From Mya arenaria (taxonomy: Eukaryota; Mollusca; Bivalvia; Myida; Myidae), in contig NC_069130.1 in the NCBI RefSeq assembly GCF_026914265.1, positions 14,544,386-14,608,385 on the forward strand: a DNA stretch of 64,000 bases. The letters run 5' to 3'. Each line of letters begins with the position of its first letter. Positions within the stretch are counted from its first letter, which is position 1. Of the stretch, positions 32,714 to 45,176 are shown piece after piece. A program made the translations under genes and the position numbers. The notes under the pieces are model-generated. The model searched no databases and was not told where the DNA came from. It was given only the letters and a program-made list of their open reading frames with translations.

Positions 32714-33107
32714 TGACTATCAAGAAAAGGTTATGTTACGACCCATATCAGCTCAAATAATGAGCAATGATAAAACACACTGTAATAACTTCATGTAAAG
32801 CGTTTTAATGGTCATTTATTTATGAAGATATTCGTAAACAACAACACAAAAAAGCTTACAAATGACACCAAAATATAAATGTATATGGTAACCAGACATC
32901 AAGCTAACATAAAGAATAATGGTTTCAGCAATGAGTCGGATTCCTTAACTCGATGGGAATGGCGGGGGACCATACGAATCAAATTTGTTCAAGATGAACC
33001 AGCTGTACTGAGCTGCAGATCGCATGTTTACCCAGATATGAGATATGACATGTTTCACTTTCTGTTTAATGGCATGTTCCTTCATATACTTTGCAGAGTC
33101 GGTAGTG

Positions 33108-36100
33108 ATGACAGGCGGTTCGTTTACGTCAACGACGCCAACAGACGACACTATCACGAGTCAGCCGAGCGGACTTAAGGTATAGAAATTGTAAAAAAAC
33201 AATTCAATGAAAAATACATCATGAAGCGTATTAACTCAATACGACTTTATAAACCAAAATCTTCATCATGTATGTGTGTGTTTGTTTAAAGGTTTAGCTG
33301 CTTATACCATAGGTATGTGTACTTAACTGTAAAGGTGTAAATATATATATCAAGTATCTTCACCTACCTGCCGTATAGTTTTTGGCAGTGAATTACGCAA
33401 CATGCATTTGATTGGTCTAATTCATCGGTTTACCCATTCTCAAAGACATGTATCATTCTCAGTCATGATTTGTGTTTTCTGTCTCATACTTTGATCTTTC
33501 TCTGTCATAAAAGCTTTGTGGAACGTTTTATACTGTTTATCGTTTTTAAAGACGAACGGTTCAGAAAAGAAGGAGGTATGGCGAAGGTCCGTGGCCAAGG
33601 CGGCATTTGACGACACACTCATCGAACGGGATTGGAAGGCGCCACTGTGTACATGTGAACAGGGGCAGACATCCAGTGAGTGTTGATTGTTTGATTTCAC
33701 TGATTTACTTACCTTGCTAGGTCAGAAAGGGCACTTACGGTACGCATTTACTGAGCCTTAATGGGACACTTGCTAGGGCCAATGTTCAATTCTTACTGTG
33801 TTTGTGTTGAAACTACTTTCAGTACTAAGAGTTTGTTATGAATACCTTAGCTGTCATCTTTTCTTTAATGTCAAAATTATGTTTTTTTATCATTTGTTTG
33901 ATAATTGATATATTTGATACTTTTTCTGAAAATATGTCAAACAAAAGGGCACAGCAGGGTGTAAGTTAAAAGGCAGCAGGGTGTAGGAAAAGGGTACCCT
34001 TGATGGGTAATGACCTTTTGTCTTCATGGAGATCAGCATGTTCATCCTCCTACCTTCTTAGATTTGAATGTTTTTGATAATCAACGGTGTATTTTGTTTT
34101 GCTTAAAGAGTTATTATAAGATTATAATACCTTAAAAGCCATTGAAATCTAAAATTACTTCAATTAAACACATTTCTATTAGTTTGTGACAAAATAATCA
34201 TCACAATTCAGTTCTTCACCGTCGATAAAATATGCTCTTTTCAACCTTAGCACCATGGCTTTCTTCTGCAAGGCCCTGTCCTTGCTAAGAATCTGCTTTA
34301 AATGGTAATGTTAAAAAAACATAATTGGTGATAAGGTAGTAGGCAGCATCGGGCATGATGTTTGAGAGAGAAAAAACATATTTTGATATGTGTATACATT
34401 TAGATACTTTTAGAACTTTGTCTCGGCATGTTATCAGTCCCTCGCGCCAATGTTTACACAACAGCCTGGTTCCGTCAAGTATCACGTAGCCTCTAGGTAA
34501 AGCAAGCTATCTGGTTCGGGGTGACAAGATAATATTTTTACAACTATTATGAATATTATTTCGATCGCATGCGTGGAGTGTTGTTTAATAGGAGTAACAT
34601 TAATTATTTTCAATATATATTATTTCAGATGCAAGTCTGGCATGTTGTTGGTGCTATCACAAGTACATGCTAGCTATCCGGATGGGTGAGACGCCCTTCA
34701 TGGGACTCCTGCCCTGTGCAACGTTTGGGCTCAGGGTTAAGGTCAGAACCCAGTTTGGAATAAAGGTAAGTTACAAAGCTTCGTGAATTAAACGTTTAAA
34801 CTTAACTACAATGGTTTTAAAACACTCGATCGTCTTGAAATCTATATTCATCTAGTTCGTCGATACGATATTAAAATACATGTAGTGTGGTCACATGATC
34901 GTGTATCGTCGGCATCCTGGGTTTTTAATTAACCAGGTGTTCAACGAAAACCGGCTTTTTGGACTCAGGAAGTCGTAAGACGGGCGGGCGGTCGGACGAG
35001 TGTTAAACATTGGTTTCTGCCCAATGACTTTAGAAGTGATGAAACTTGATTTTTAGATAGCTTGTGTGAAGAGCTAGAGTGGGATTGTTGTTTAGGGGGT
35101 GGGGTCAAGGTGAAGTTCACTTTTACTAAAATAGAAACTTGGTTTCCACCCAAAAACTTTAGTTAGGAAGGATTGATAGTGAAGAAACCTTGTGTGTTGG
35201 TAGCTTATATGATGTTTCGCCAAATAACAAGACGTTGATGGATAGTGAAGAAACTTGACGCGTATGAGCTAGCCTGGAATGTTGGGGTCAGAGTCAAGGT
35301 CACTGTTGCTAAATATAGAAAAATTGTTTCCGCAAATAACTCTAATTCGGATTGATTAATAGTTATGAACCTTGGTGTGTAGGAAGGTTATGTGAAGACA
35401 TGGCTTGGGTTGCTTTTGATGGGGGTGCGGTCAAGGTCTTTGTCACCGTAAAAGTAGAAAAAAAATGGCTTTCGACCAATAACTTTAGTTAGGACTTGTG
35501 GATAGTGATGGGGCTGGTCGTATGGGCAGCGTATGTGAGGAGCTAGCTTGGTTTTGCTTTTGAAAAGTGGGTTTAAATTCATTGTCACTGTTACTAAAAC
35601 ATAAAGAGGAAGGCTGCTGCTTTTTTCGGACCCATACACTAAATTAAATTGCTATCATTTCTTTGTCCCCGTATGGAAAACCTGGTTCCGTCGCATTGCG
35701 GCGCTCCTAGTTCCGATTACTTTGCACTAGTAGCTCAAAGAAGTAGAGCGTTATAGTGTACCGGGTATAGCCGACGATGTAAGTTACTGTATCTGTACTT
35801 GAGTGTACTTCGCAAATTCACATTTAGAATTACACTAGGGCGCATTGGTGAGAAGCAAACTAGCTGCTTTAAGTGTCAGTATTTTACACAGACGCTTGAT
35901 GACAGCCTCATTAAAGTCATAATAAATCAGTTGAACTTTTGTCAAATTTCATTTTACGCAATGTATTATATTGATGATATATATGTTCAAGTGTGTGTAA
36001 AATATAATTTTGGCCAGTTAAACTGATTTATTATGACTTAAATGAGCCTTCGTCATCAACCCGCTGTGGTATTTTATGCCATGGTGCTACAGAGATTTAA

Positions 36101-36664
36101 AAGAGAGGTTTAAATCACTTAAGAGCATTGTGACATGTACATTAAAAAGAAAGAATAGCGCCTATCATCTTTTTTGTCATTCGGAACTCCTCGGCAATTT
36201 TCTATCTAAAACAACCTCGGATGTATGCCGGTACATCTGTAGAAGTAGGTCGTAAAATTTTAGGTTTAATTAAATGCAGTGTTTTAGCTTGTAATTGTAT
36301 ACCTAAGTTTAAATTGATTGCCAGTGAGGTGTATTATAAACATAATTAAGATTCCCAAGAGTTAAGTCATTATGGTTTACTGCTAAATTAAAATTACTAC
36401 GCGATCTGCTTGCAGCGTAGTTAAAGTGTACAGATAGCTGACATTGTAAATCGTCCATATACGTCCGAGGTTGTTTTTGATAGAAAATGGCCGAGGGGTT
36501 CCGAATGCTGGTGTGTCCCCGCCAATGAACTAATGTTTCTGATATCGACACATTTTGTTCTATATTTATAGGGATCAATCGTCGGGGATTTCTTGAGTAC
36601 GCTGTTCTGTGAGCCGTGTGCCGTGTGCCAAATGACACGTGAATTGGACAACGTCGGACTCTGA
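33108..36664 (+). CDS. PLAC8: PLAC8-domain (cysteine-rich) protein, 141 aa, four coding exons
   Basis: Small Cys-rich protein of the PLAC8/cornifelin family; animal members are implicated in many roles and the function here cannot be fixed. Exons: 33108-33179 (24 codons, MTGGSFTS... to SGLK), 33552-33675, 34629-34765, 36572-36664, with introns of 372, 953 and 1806 bp, all GT-AG. Phases 0, 1 and 0 match at every junction and the sum is 426 bases, exactly 142 codons. Diagnostic family features in order: W-x-A-P-L-C-x-C (residues about 52-59), CCWCYHKY (CCxC core), LRVKVRTQFGIKGS across the third junction, then FCEPCAVCQMTREL near the end. Exon 1 begins after an acceptor at 33096, so a 5' noncoding exon is likely. 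Exon 2's acceptor (TTTTTAAAG) is the least certain boundary. Intron 3 carries a tandem-core repeat and a MITE. The last codons overlap the start of a tandem array. Confidence 0.85.
34931..35711 (+). repeat. Hairpin-headed tandem-core element E5 (in PLAC8 intron 3)
   Basis: Starts AACCAGGTGTTCAACGAAAACC with a short GGGC-rich stretch (34982-34990) and ends GAAAACCTGGTTCCGTCGC...GCTCCTAGTT. Head and tail share an inverted AACCAGGT-like word. The core holds about four to five degenerate units (GTGATGAAACTTG, AGCTAGCTTGG, GGTCAAGGTCA words) of about 130-150 bp. Same architecture as the elements at 40822, 43393, 49222 and 59423. Confidence 0.6.
36179..36506. mobile_element. MITE with about 45-bp inverted ends (PLAC8 intron 3)
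   Basis: ATTCGGAACTCCTCGGC...ACAACCTCGGATGTAT at the left is mirrored by ATACGTCCGAGGTTGT...GCCGAGGGGTTCCGAAT at the right. The right end lies only 65 bases before the last PLAC8 exon. No transposase. Minus-strand frames crossing it (36309-36689, 36421-36651) are shadows. Confidence 0.7.
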
Positions 36665-37310
36665 CATGTGATCCGTTTACCAAGGTCACCGTGACACGTG
36701 AATGTTGTGGCCTATGTTTCGTTTAGGTTTTCGTGAAATAGACATCTTAAACAAGAAGTCTTTAAATTAGTAAATCTTAAATTAAACATTTTCTTTAAAG
36801 AAGATCTCCTTAATATATGTGCAAGTGGATTAAACAAGCAGACTTTAATTTAAATGACACATGAATTGAATTGAACAGCTTGAACAGTGTGTGTTTTACT
36901 ATCGACACGTGGCTAGGTTAAAACAATTAGTGTTAAGTTTACTGACACATGAATTTGACAACTTAAACAAGTAGAATTTAATTATCGTCATGTGGAGATG
37001 CCAGCTTAAACAGGTAGTTTAATGTATTGAAACATTAATTGGGCAGCTAAATTGATTACAATTTAATTATCGACACGTGGATTGAATTGTTTTAACAATG
37101 AGTTTGCAAATCACTTGAAACGTGGATTAGACAATCACTTAAAAAGTAATTTAGATTAGTTGATAAATATGGATTAGACAACTTCAACCAGTAACTTTTA
37201 AAAAAAGACACGTGGATTGGACAACTTCAAAAATGATATTTAATCAAGTGACAAGCCGATTGGACTACATGAATAAATATTCTTTATTTTAGTGACCGTT
37301 GATTGGTCAA
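36634..37310. repeat. Degenerate tandem array with CACGTG-bearing units
   Basis: About a dozen diverged units of roughly 40-60 bp built on GACACGTGGATTGGACAAC. Examples begin near 36635, 36692, 36905, 37071, 37117, 37206 and 37248. The first unit lies inside the last PLAC8 exon (codons for TRELDN), so the array starts in coding sequence. CACGTG is a palindromic E-box. Confidence 0.65.
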
Positions 37311-37631
37311 ATTTTGCGCGTTGTCATGCATCAACGGTATAGATCGGTCGAGTGGTTTTGGTAGACGACACGTTAATAACATTGTGAAAGTCGAGACATT
37401 GCTCACTGTTTACGGCCGTCTATATATGAGTTTTGAACTTATAGTTCAGTGTGACGTTCTTAAAGTGTATAACCACATATTAATTTGGATGAGATTAAGT
37501 AATGAAATGATGATTAAACATGGTCTTGTTTTAGGTTCTAGCTAAAGAGACCTTAACCAGTTATTCATTCTTTTAATCGTCAATGTAAACAAATGAACTC
37601 GTCAAAGCATAAAATGCCCCTTTGAGCAAAG

Positions 37632-37825
37632 TTCTAGTTGATTGTTTGATTGTTTGATTGATTTATTGATTTGATTGATTTGATTTATTGATTTGTTTAT
37701 TTATTTATTTGATTGAATGATCTTTTGAATGATTTATTTGTTTATTTATTAATTTGATTGATTGATTGATCGATTGATTGATTGATTGATTGATCGATTG
37801 ATTGATTATTTTTTTATTTTAGTAT

Positions 37826-37884
<59 letters not shown>

Positions 37885-37922
37885 TTAAATTATTGTATTT
37901 ATTTATCTTTCTATTTATCTTT

Positions 37923-38001
<79 letters not shown>

Positions 38002-38039
38002 TTAAATTATTGTATTTATTTATCTTTCTATTTATCTTT

Positions 38040-38106
<67 letters not shown>

Positions 38107-38140
38107 TGTATTTATTTATTGATTTATTGATTTATTGATT
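37632..38140. repeat. Simple repeats (GATT)n then (TTTA)n with 117-bp higher-order structure
   Basis: 37632-37808 is GATT/TTAT-rich; 37818-38140 is nearly pure TTTA. An AAATTATTGTATTTATTTAT segment recurs at 37887 and 38004, i.e. with period 117, dividing the TTTA tract into blocks. Long (FIYL)-type frames across it are artefacts. Confidence 0.95.
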
Positions 38141-38807
38141 GCCTATAGCCTATTCATGTGTGAAAGATACGTTCATTTAATGAATAAAGTATATAATTAC
38201 TAGAACAAGCTTTGTTTTGTTTTTTATCTGTATCGGCCAATGTTGTTGTATTTTTTCATCCCAGCAAGACACCCAACGGGATGAGTTACAGTCTATGATG
38301 AAATATGAAGTAAGGGAGGTCACTGCGTAGGAGATTGCCCACTCTGACTCGAGTCTGATCGAACTTCAATTCGATATAAAAATCCTGTACCCATTTCCCG
38401 CCACTTGTCAGATGCAGCAACGTCGTGATGCTGATTGCTGAGTGCTTGACTTTAAATATTTAGGTGTAAGTATGCATTTACCAGACTGGGCCAATGTAAT
38501 TAGTTTTATCAATGTATTTTCTATTCACTCACATACGCTCCTCCGGGAAATATAGTTATTTAATGGAGTTTACTGAACGGCAGAAGGGGAGGTCTTCCCC
38601 AAAAATGTTTCGCCTATTTTAGTCCTTGATGGTGCATTCTCGTGTATTCATACTTCATCCCGCTTACTCTTGACTTAGTGGTGGAGAATACTTAATGCTT
38701 AATTGATGACTTGAATATTTATCCATTCCAGAATGAAATTAAAACTATTTTAGGGGCTATTTAACATGTACAGTATTTATCAATAACTGGCATGTATAGT
38801 ATTTATC
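38141..38807. other. Intergenic DNA, no gene seen
   Basis: No ORF or repeat recognised. Confidence 0.5.
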
Positions 38808-38950
38808 ACTAGCTGATCCAGAGGGGGGAGCAGGCTGGGTGAGACCCCTCCCCCTTTAATTGTCCGAGTTTGCTTTATATTTTAATTACGGTTCTAACAG
38901 GAGTACCAGGGGTGCAAGTCAAAAGTTTACCCCTAACGTCAAATCGTACA
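38808..38950. repeat. Dispersed G-rich repeat, copy 1
   Basis: CTAGCTGATCCAGAGGGGGG, then CTTTAATTGTCCGAGTTT, then GGGGTGCAAGTC and CCCCTAACGTCAAATC. The same order of blocks recurs at 54441-54720. Confidence 0.5.
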
Positions 38951-40821
38951 TTCGCCCCTGTTTTTTTCCAACGTTGGGGATATTAATTTTGATTATATAT
39001 TCCACTACAAAAATATGAATAACAGCAATACATGTAGACTTGAAAATACTGTGTAAAACAAAAGACGGTTCTTCACAATTTCTCAAACTGTTTGTAACGT
39101 TAACCGTAGCCTGATGGCCCTTGGTGACGAAAAAATGACCTGGACAAAAAAAAAATAAGATAGCCTGACTGGCGATGAAATCATTGCACTTGTTGGATAA
39201 AAAAATTGTTTGGAGAATGTTTACCTCAAAAATTGTTGACCGACTTCCAGATAATCTTTCATTGTCCTTGATGTTTTCTGTTGCAGTGATCTCCCTTGTC
39301 AAGCAAAACTGTAGTCTTACTGCTTGAAAATAATTATTTTGATGGAAATCATATTGTAATACATATCATCTCTTATATGTTTTTTGATGGGTGACTAGAA
39401 AGATATTGAAGTGTGGATGATTTTTTGTCTTGATTTTTTCAAATAAACTTTTATTTAGTTACCGAAAAATTATGAAATAGATGTAAGGCCAAATAAAAAA
39501 TACCTGTTTCTGGTAACATGGCGGAAAAAAAATAGGGTCAGTCGGTCGAGATTTTGTTTTTTACAGTTTCGATTTCATGCAAAATTCTGTTGCATCAAAT
39601 CAATTATATTATATCTAAGCTTTCCATAATTAACAAAAAGTCAGAAAAAAACAGCGATGTTTAATGTCTGAAATAATTTCCTTACCTTCGACTACCGTAT
39701 TTTCCCACCACTTTTGCCCATGAAATTTAGTGTTTGTTGTATACAATACTCCTTTAAAGACGTGATCGGTTTTCAGAACAAATCCAGCACTTCAATTTCT
39801 ACAAATCTATGATGATGTTCTAGCGAAACAGTCATTTATCAACTAAATTTGTTAATTTGCTTGAATTTTCATGTCAACTGTGAGCTCTCTTATGTGGAGG
39901 TAGGCTAATAATAGATCAACTAAACACAGATACGGATTTATTTTACGTATTTTATTATTTATAATTTATCATTATTCTCGTAACAATCAAAGTTTCATTC
40001 ATATTTGAAGTGAATTCAAATATCTGGGTCATTGTTTTAAGATTCCCAGACGATGATTATTGATAATTATATTTTTTTTATTGTATGGTATTTTCGTACC
40101 AGCCTAGACAAATCCTGGCAATCAAATGGTATCATATGGTATCCGACCGACCGATTTAAATACAAACCGAAGTCACCCGCCTTTGATCTTATTACCACTC
40201 ATGCTCTGACTTCACAAATAGTACCGTTTGATCTGCAGCCGACATATTCCTATAAATGTGTTGTTTTAACTTTCGCAGGTTTTTGTTTGGATTTCAGTTG
40301 ATGGGACTTAAATAAGGCGAAATAAATAACCATTGATAACTGCAGATAAATTAATGTAACGTTTAATGAAATGTGAACCTCGCTGTTAAGCTTGCATGAA
40401 TTCGCAAAGCCTAATCGTAAGAAGCCTGCATGATATACGCAAAGCCTTATGTAAAAAAAGTAAGTTCTATTTTGGACATGGATAAATAACACCGCGAACT
40501 ATAGCCTAAAAATCTTCATTATAAAGACAGCAAAATGTGTCTCCTGTGATCAACCACGTGTTCGGACCAACACATGCGTTTGCCAATTTGAAGATATGGG
40601 ACAGGGATCGCCGAACTCCGCCATTTCGTTTCCCTGTTGACAAAGCGTCTTGGTAATACATAATAAGGAAACAAAGTTTATTCTCTGGGAACAGAGACAG
40701 ACAAACAATGAAAATAACGACAGTATATTTAATTTTGATTTTTTACTTATATGCCAAAAAAAAAGATTAGGGTCGGCGAGGAATAAATAGGGTTGGTCGG
40801 GTTACCGGAAACAAAGGTTTT
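38951..40821. other. Intergenic DNA with short AGGGTCGGTCGG-type repeat pieces
   Basis: TAGGGTCAGTCGGTCGAGA (about 39533) and TAGGGTTGGTCGGGTTACC (about 40788) are similar fragments. The minus-strand frame at 38919-39302 (127 codons) begins with a non-AUG codon and has no recognised domain. TAGCCTGATGGCCCTTGG at 39107 looks like part of a dispersed repeat. Confidence 0.4.
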
Positions 40822-42898
40822 TAGCTCCACTGGCCGAAGGCCATGGAGCTTATGTCGTCACAGATTGTCCGTCGTGAGTGCGTGCGTGCGTGCGTGCGTG
40901 CGTAAACTTTTACTTTAAACGACATCTCCTCTGAAACTGATAAGCGGATTTTGACAAAACTTCACAGGAATGTTCCTTTGGTGGTCCTTTACCAAAATTG
41001 CTCAAATGGTTCAGGTCCATTGCACAATATGGCCGCCAGAGCTAAAAATAGCAAAATCTTTAAACGACATCTCCTCTGAAACGGTTCGGCAGATTTTGAT
41101 GAAACTTGATAGTAATGTTCCTTGGGTGGTCCTTTATTAAAATTGCTCAAATGGTTCTGGTCCATTGCACAATATGGCCGCCACAGCTAAAAATAGCAAA
41201 ATCTTTAAACGACATCTCCTCTGAAGCGGATAGGCAGATTATGATGAAACTTGACAGAATTGTTCCTTGGGTGGTCCTTAACCAAAATTGCTCAAATGGT
41301 TCCGGTCCGCTGCACAACATGGCTGCCAGGGCAAAAAAATAGAAAAACCTTTAAAGAACATCTTCTCAGAAACCGGTGATCAGATTTTGATGAAACTTCA
41401 CAGAAATGTTCCTTGGATGGTCCTTTATCAAATTTGCTTCAATGGTTTCGGTCCACTGCACAAGATGGCCCCCAGAGGTAAAAATAGAAAAACCTTTAAA
41501 CGACTTCTCCTCAGAAACCGATGATCGTATTGCAATGAAACTTGACAGAAATGTTACTTGGGTAGTCCTTAACCAAAATAGCCCAAACAGTTCTGGTCTG
41601 CTGCACAACATGGGCACCAGAGCTAAGAATAGAAAAAACCCGTTAAACTACATCTTCTCAGAAACCGATTATCAGATTTTGATGAAACTTTACATAAATG
41701 TTCATCGGGATGCCCTTTAACCAAAATTGCCCAAATGGTTCCGGTCCGCTGCACAACATGGCTGTGAGAGTTAAAAATAGAAAAACCTTTAAGGACTTCT
41801 CGTCCGCAGTCTTCACGAAAAACATTTTAACCTACTAGCCAGTTGGACTAGCATAATGGCATATTTTACTAGTCCGAATGACAATCTAGTAGTCCGACTA
41901 TTTTGCCACATTATAAAACTGTATGCTTGAGGTAAATAGCTATTTCAATTGAGCAGCTTGCAGTTTGAGTAAACATTTCTTTATTATGATGCTCATGCAG
42001 TGATAGGGAGTGACATCCTTCTGTTGGGAATAGTGCTCCTTGTTTTTCAGAACCTATGGGTACTATGTAAAAACAAAAGGCATCTTGCTTGAATAGACTG
42101 TAATAATATCAACATGGTTAGAAAAGAAATGCCATGCTTTAATAGCTTTGATTACATTTTACTACTGAATTACCTCCCTTTAATAGAAAAAAAAATAATG
42201 TCTTAATTTTTCACGTATAGCATCTTTAAATAATTTTTAAACAATAATAATTTATGAGTAAACATATAAGCATAAAGTTCTCACAAAAAGATCAATTTAA
42301 AAACCTTACATTTATACATAGGAAAGTATATATAGACTGAACATTAATTTTCGTTTAAGTGACATTCTGAAAGTTTATGAAACAGCTATTTTTAGTAACT
42401 TAAATGGCCGAAAAGTGTAAGTGAAACACCAAGTCGATTCTATCTCGTCAGTTCTTGTTCAGGTTAGATATTTGCTTCATAATCTATTCAGATTAAATGT
42501 TAACCGATGATCAGATTTTGATGAAACTTGACAGAAATGTTCCTTGGGTGGTCATTAACCAAAATTTGTTAAATGGTTCCAGTCCACTGCACACCATGGC
42601 TGCCAGAGCTAAAAAATAAAAAAAACTTTATACGACTTGTCGTCGAAACCGATGACCTTTTTTCGATAAAACTTGACAGAAATGTTTGTTTGGTGCTCCT
42701 TTACTCAAATTGCCCAAATCATTTCGGTCCACTGCACAACATGGCAGCCAGAGCTATTAAAGTAAAAAAATTTTTTAAATAACTTCTCCTCAAAAATTGA
42801 TGATTGTATTTCTATGAAACTTGACGAAAATGTTCGTTAGGTGGTCTTTGCTTGAACCTTTTGGCCAGTGGAGCACAGGCACTGATGTGCCTCTTGTT
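40822..42898 (+). repeat. Hairpin-headed tandem-core element E1 (about 145-bp units, interrupted)
   Basis: The head TAGCTCCACTGGCC-GAA-GGCCATGGAGCTTATG folds into a hairpin and is followed by (GTGC)n at 40878-40905. Core units recur at 40921, 41066, 41211, 41356, 41502, 41648 and 41793 (145-146 bp period), each with ATCTCCTCTGAAAC, GATGAAACTTGACAG and CACAATATGGCCGCCAGAG words. A segment at about 41800-42495 with ACTAGTCCGA words interrupts the core. Two more units follow, and the tail GGCCAGTGGAGCACAGG...CCTCTTGTT ends at 42898, complementary to the head. Frames such as 41106-41342 are repeat shadows. Pearl/Helentron-like by analogy. Confidence 0.8.
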
Positions 42899-43392
42899 GG
42901 TTTTTTTTATGCCTAAATAAAATCCTGTCACAAGCAGCACATGTTGACAGGACCGACACCTTCCCGCTTCACCAGCTGCCCTGCCCCCTGGCAACACAGG
43001 ACCACACCTGGACCACCATACTTGCATTCATACAAAATAAAATAAAAAATTGTACACTTGCTGGGACCAGTAACAATCCTACTCCCAGACATAATTATGT
43101 CATATCATCATATCATTCCTTGTTTTTAACTATGTAAGATTCTCAAGATGCTTTTTTCTGTAATCTGATGGGCTGTAAATCTGGCTTGGGCTTCAGAAAT
43201 ATCAAAGTCTGTAAACCCCATTGGCTACAAGGTAAAAAAGGTTAGTTTCGCACACTGTTAAAGATCTGTTACAGGCCTCTAATACATGTACAGAAAAGTT
43301 ATTAGCGTAGAAAAGTCTTGACCATTTGAACTGATATGATTTGGTATGATAACATCTTTTCCAAAAACAGTTTGGGTAAGTAGGCTATTTAT
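42899..43392. other. Spacer between two repeat elements
   Basis: A locally GC-rich patch at 42950-43020 (CTGCCCTGCCCCCTGGC) stands out from AT-rich DNA but no splice-consistent exon could be made. Confidence 0.4.
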
Positions 43393-44265
43393 TAGCTCGA
43401 CTATTCGAAGAATAGGTGGGCTATTCTACTCGCGTCGGCGTCGTTGTCGGCGTCCGGTTAAAGTTTTAGGGCAAGTTGGGATTTTCACTTATAAGTCCAA
43501 TACCTTTCATTCAATTGAGTTAATACTTCACACAGTTGTTCAGGGCCATCACATGATGAGGTTAGATAACTCCATATTATTCTTTACACAGAGTATGGCC
43601 CCTGATTGACTATGAAACTCAGGTTAAAGTTTTAGGGCAGGTTGGGATATTTATAAATAACTTCTATACCCTTTGTTCAATTGACTTAATACTTCACACA
43701 GTTGTTCAGGACCATCACACAATGAGGTTACATAACTCCATATTATCCTTAATACAAGTTATGGCCCCTGATTGTCTTAGGTTAAAGTTTTAGGGCAAGT
43801 TGGGATTTTCACTTAAAACTCCAATATCATTCATTCAATTGACTTAATACTTCACACGGTTGTTCAGGGCCATCACATGATGAGGTTAGATAACTCCATA
43901 TTATCTTTTATACAAATTATGGCCCTTGATTGACTATTGGACTTAGGTTAAAGTTTTAGGGCAGGTTGGGATATTTATTAATAACTTCTATACCCTTTAT
44001 TCAATTGACTTAATACTTCACACAATTGTTCAGGACCATCATCCAATGAGGTTACATAACTCCATATCCTTAATACAATTTATGGCCCCTGATTGACTTA
44101 GGTTAAAGTTTTAGGCAAGTAAAAGTTAAGGGCAAGTTGGGATTTTAATAAAAAAAACTTCTATACCTTTCATTCAATGCACTTATTAAAATTCAAAATT
44201 ATTTACGACCATTTTACAACAAGAAACATAACTCCATTTTAACCCTTAATACAAATTATGTCCCT
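43393..44265 (+). repeat. Hairpin-headed tandem-core element E2 (about 160-bp units)
   Basis: Head TAGCTCGACTATTC-GAA-GAATAGGTGGGC with a 6-bp CTATTC/GAATAG stem, then a GTCGGCGTCGTTGTCGGCG stretch. Units start with GGTTAAAGTTTTAGGGCA at 43456, 43622, 43780, 43946 and 44101. The expected CTCTTGTT tail is missing; the element fades into a T-rich run near 44270. Confidence 0.75.
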
Positions 44266-44339
44266 TGAGTTTTTTTATATTTTTTTTTTTATTTCTTTTG
44301 ACAGGCACATTTTTAATAATATATAAAGCCTAATAAAAA

Positions 44340-44560
44340 AAAGATAATAATAAAAAGCCTACCTACCTACCTATTTTTGAAAAGGATGTAACCCTGACCA
44401 AACATATTTTTTTTTTTAGACCTTATTAATTAAAACACATTTATTTATTGATTTATGTTTATTTTTTTTACCAGCTGATTATAAAAACGGTAGGGTCAGC
44501 ACCTATTTTGTATGTAGGGTCGGGTCAACCTGAACCAAATATTTTTCTTTTTTAGGCCTT
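44340..44560. repeat. Dispersed repeat with CCTACCTACCTACC and GTAGGGTCGGGTC ends
   Basis: CCTACCTACCTACCTATTTTTG near 44347 and GTATGTAGGGTCGGGTCAACC near 44510 are roughly complementary in flavour, with a repeated ACCAAACATATTTTT / ACCAAATATTTTT segment. Fragment of an unidentified repeat. Confidence 0.35.
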
Positions 44561-45176
44561 AAACTACTTAGGGATGAAACGAGTTAATCAATCAAACAGC
44601 TACAGTGTAATACAATTGAGCTTTTTTATTGTCTGTTTGATTATTTGCTCCTTTAGTTTCTGTGCAGGGAAATATTGAACAATTGTTTGGGAAAATTGAC
44701 GGCTCTTTTGGGTCTTGCTAAATTTTGATATTGAAATGCAATGCCAAGTTTGGAAATCATGTTTAAGTAGGTGTTATTGTAATTTCTGCAATTGATGCCT
44801 TAATGTTATCTCAAATGTTGTACTTGATGGTTCTAAGAAAATTAATTATCATTATGAGAAAAACAACCTTTATATAAAACTTTACTAACAGATTTGAATC
44901 TTAAAATGTATTCCTAATCAATTAATATGAAAAAAAAGTTTTTTTTTTATTTTGAAATTGTTTGACTCCTTATTTTTCAATATCACTTAGACAACTCCAA
45001 AATGTACTGAATGCTATAACAACATCAGTTTTAAGTTCAAATGTTTTGGGTACCAAGCAAGAAGATCCCATAACAATGCCGTAGGATATCTAATTTTAAG
45101 CTTCCTTTATTTTAAAGTTTCCAATGTACGAATAAGCTTGGTATTTCATTGAACCTTTTTCAATAATACTAAATTT
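44561..45176. other. AT-rich spacer, nothing recognised
   Basis: No ORF or repeat seen. Confidence 0.5.

Noticed and set aside
32879-33178. 99-codon plus frame and 70-codon minus frame just before PLAC8
   Set aside because: The plus frame overlaps the first PLAC8 exon in another frame; the minus frame is its shadow.
33440-33700. 86-codon minus-strand frame
   Set aside because: Antisense of the second PLAC8 exon, which fits splice phases on the plus strand.
37786-38138. (FIYL)-type ORFs of 81-114 codons
   Set aside because: Translation of a TTTA microsatellite.
38919-39302. 127-codon minus-strand frame
   Set aside because: Begins with a non-AUG codon, no domain, and includes a piece of a dispersed repeat.
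41106-41720. Repeating frames (ETDxxILMKLxxNVPWVVL)
   Set aside because: Generated by the 145-bp tandem core of element E1.
42945-43035. GC-rich patch resembling an exon
   Set aside because: No acceptor/donor pair with a consistent open frame and no domain.
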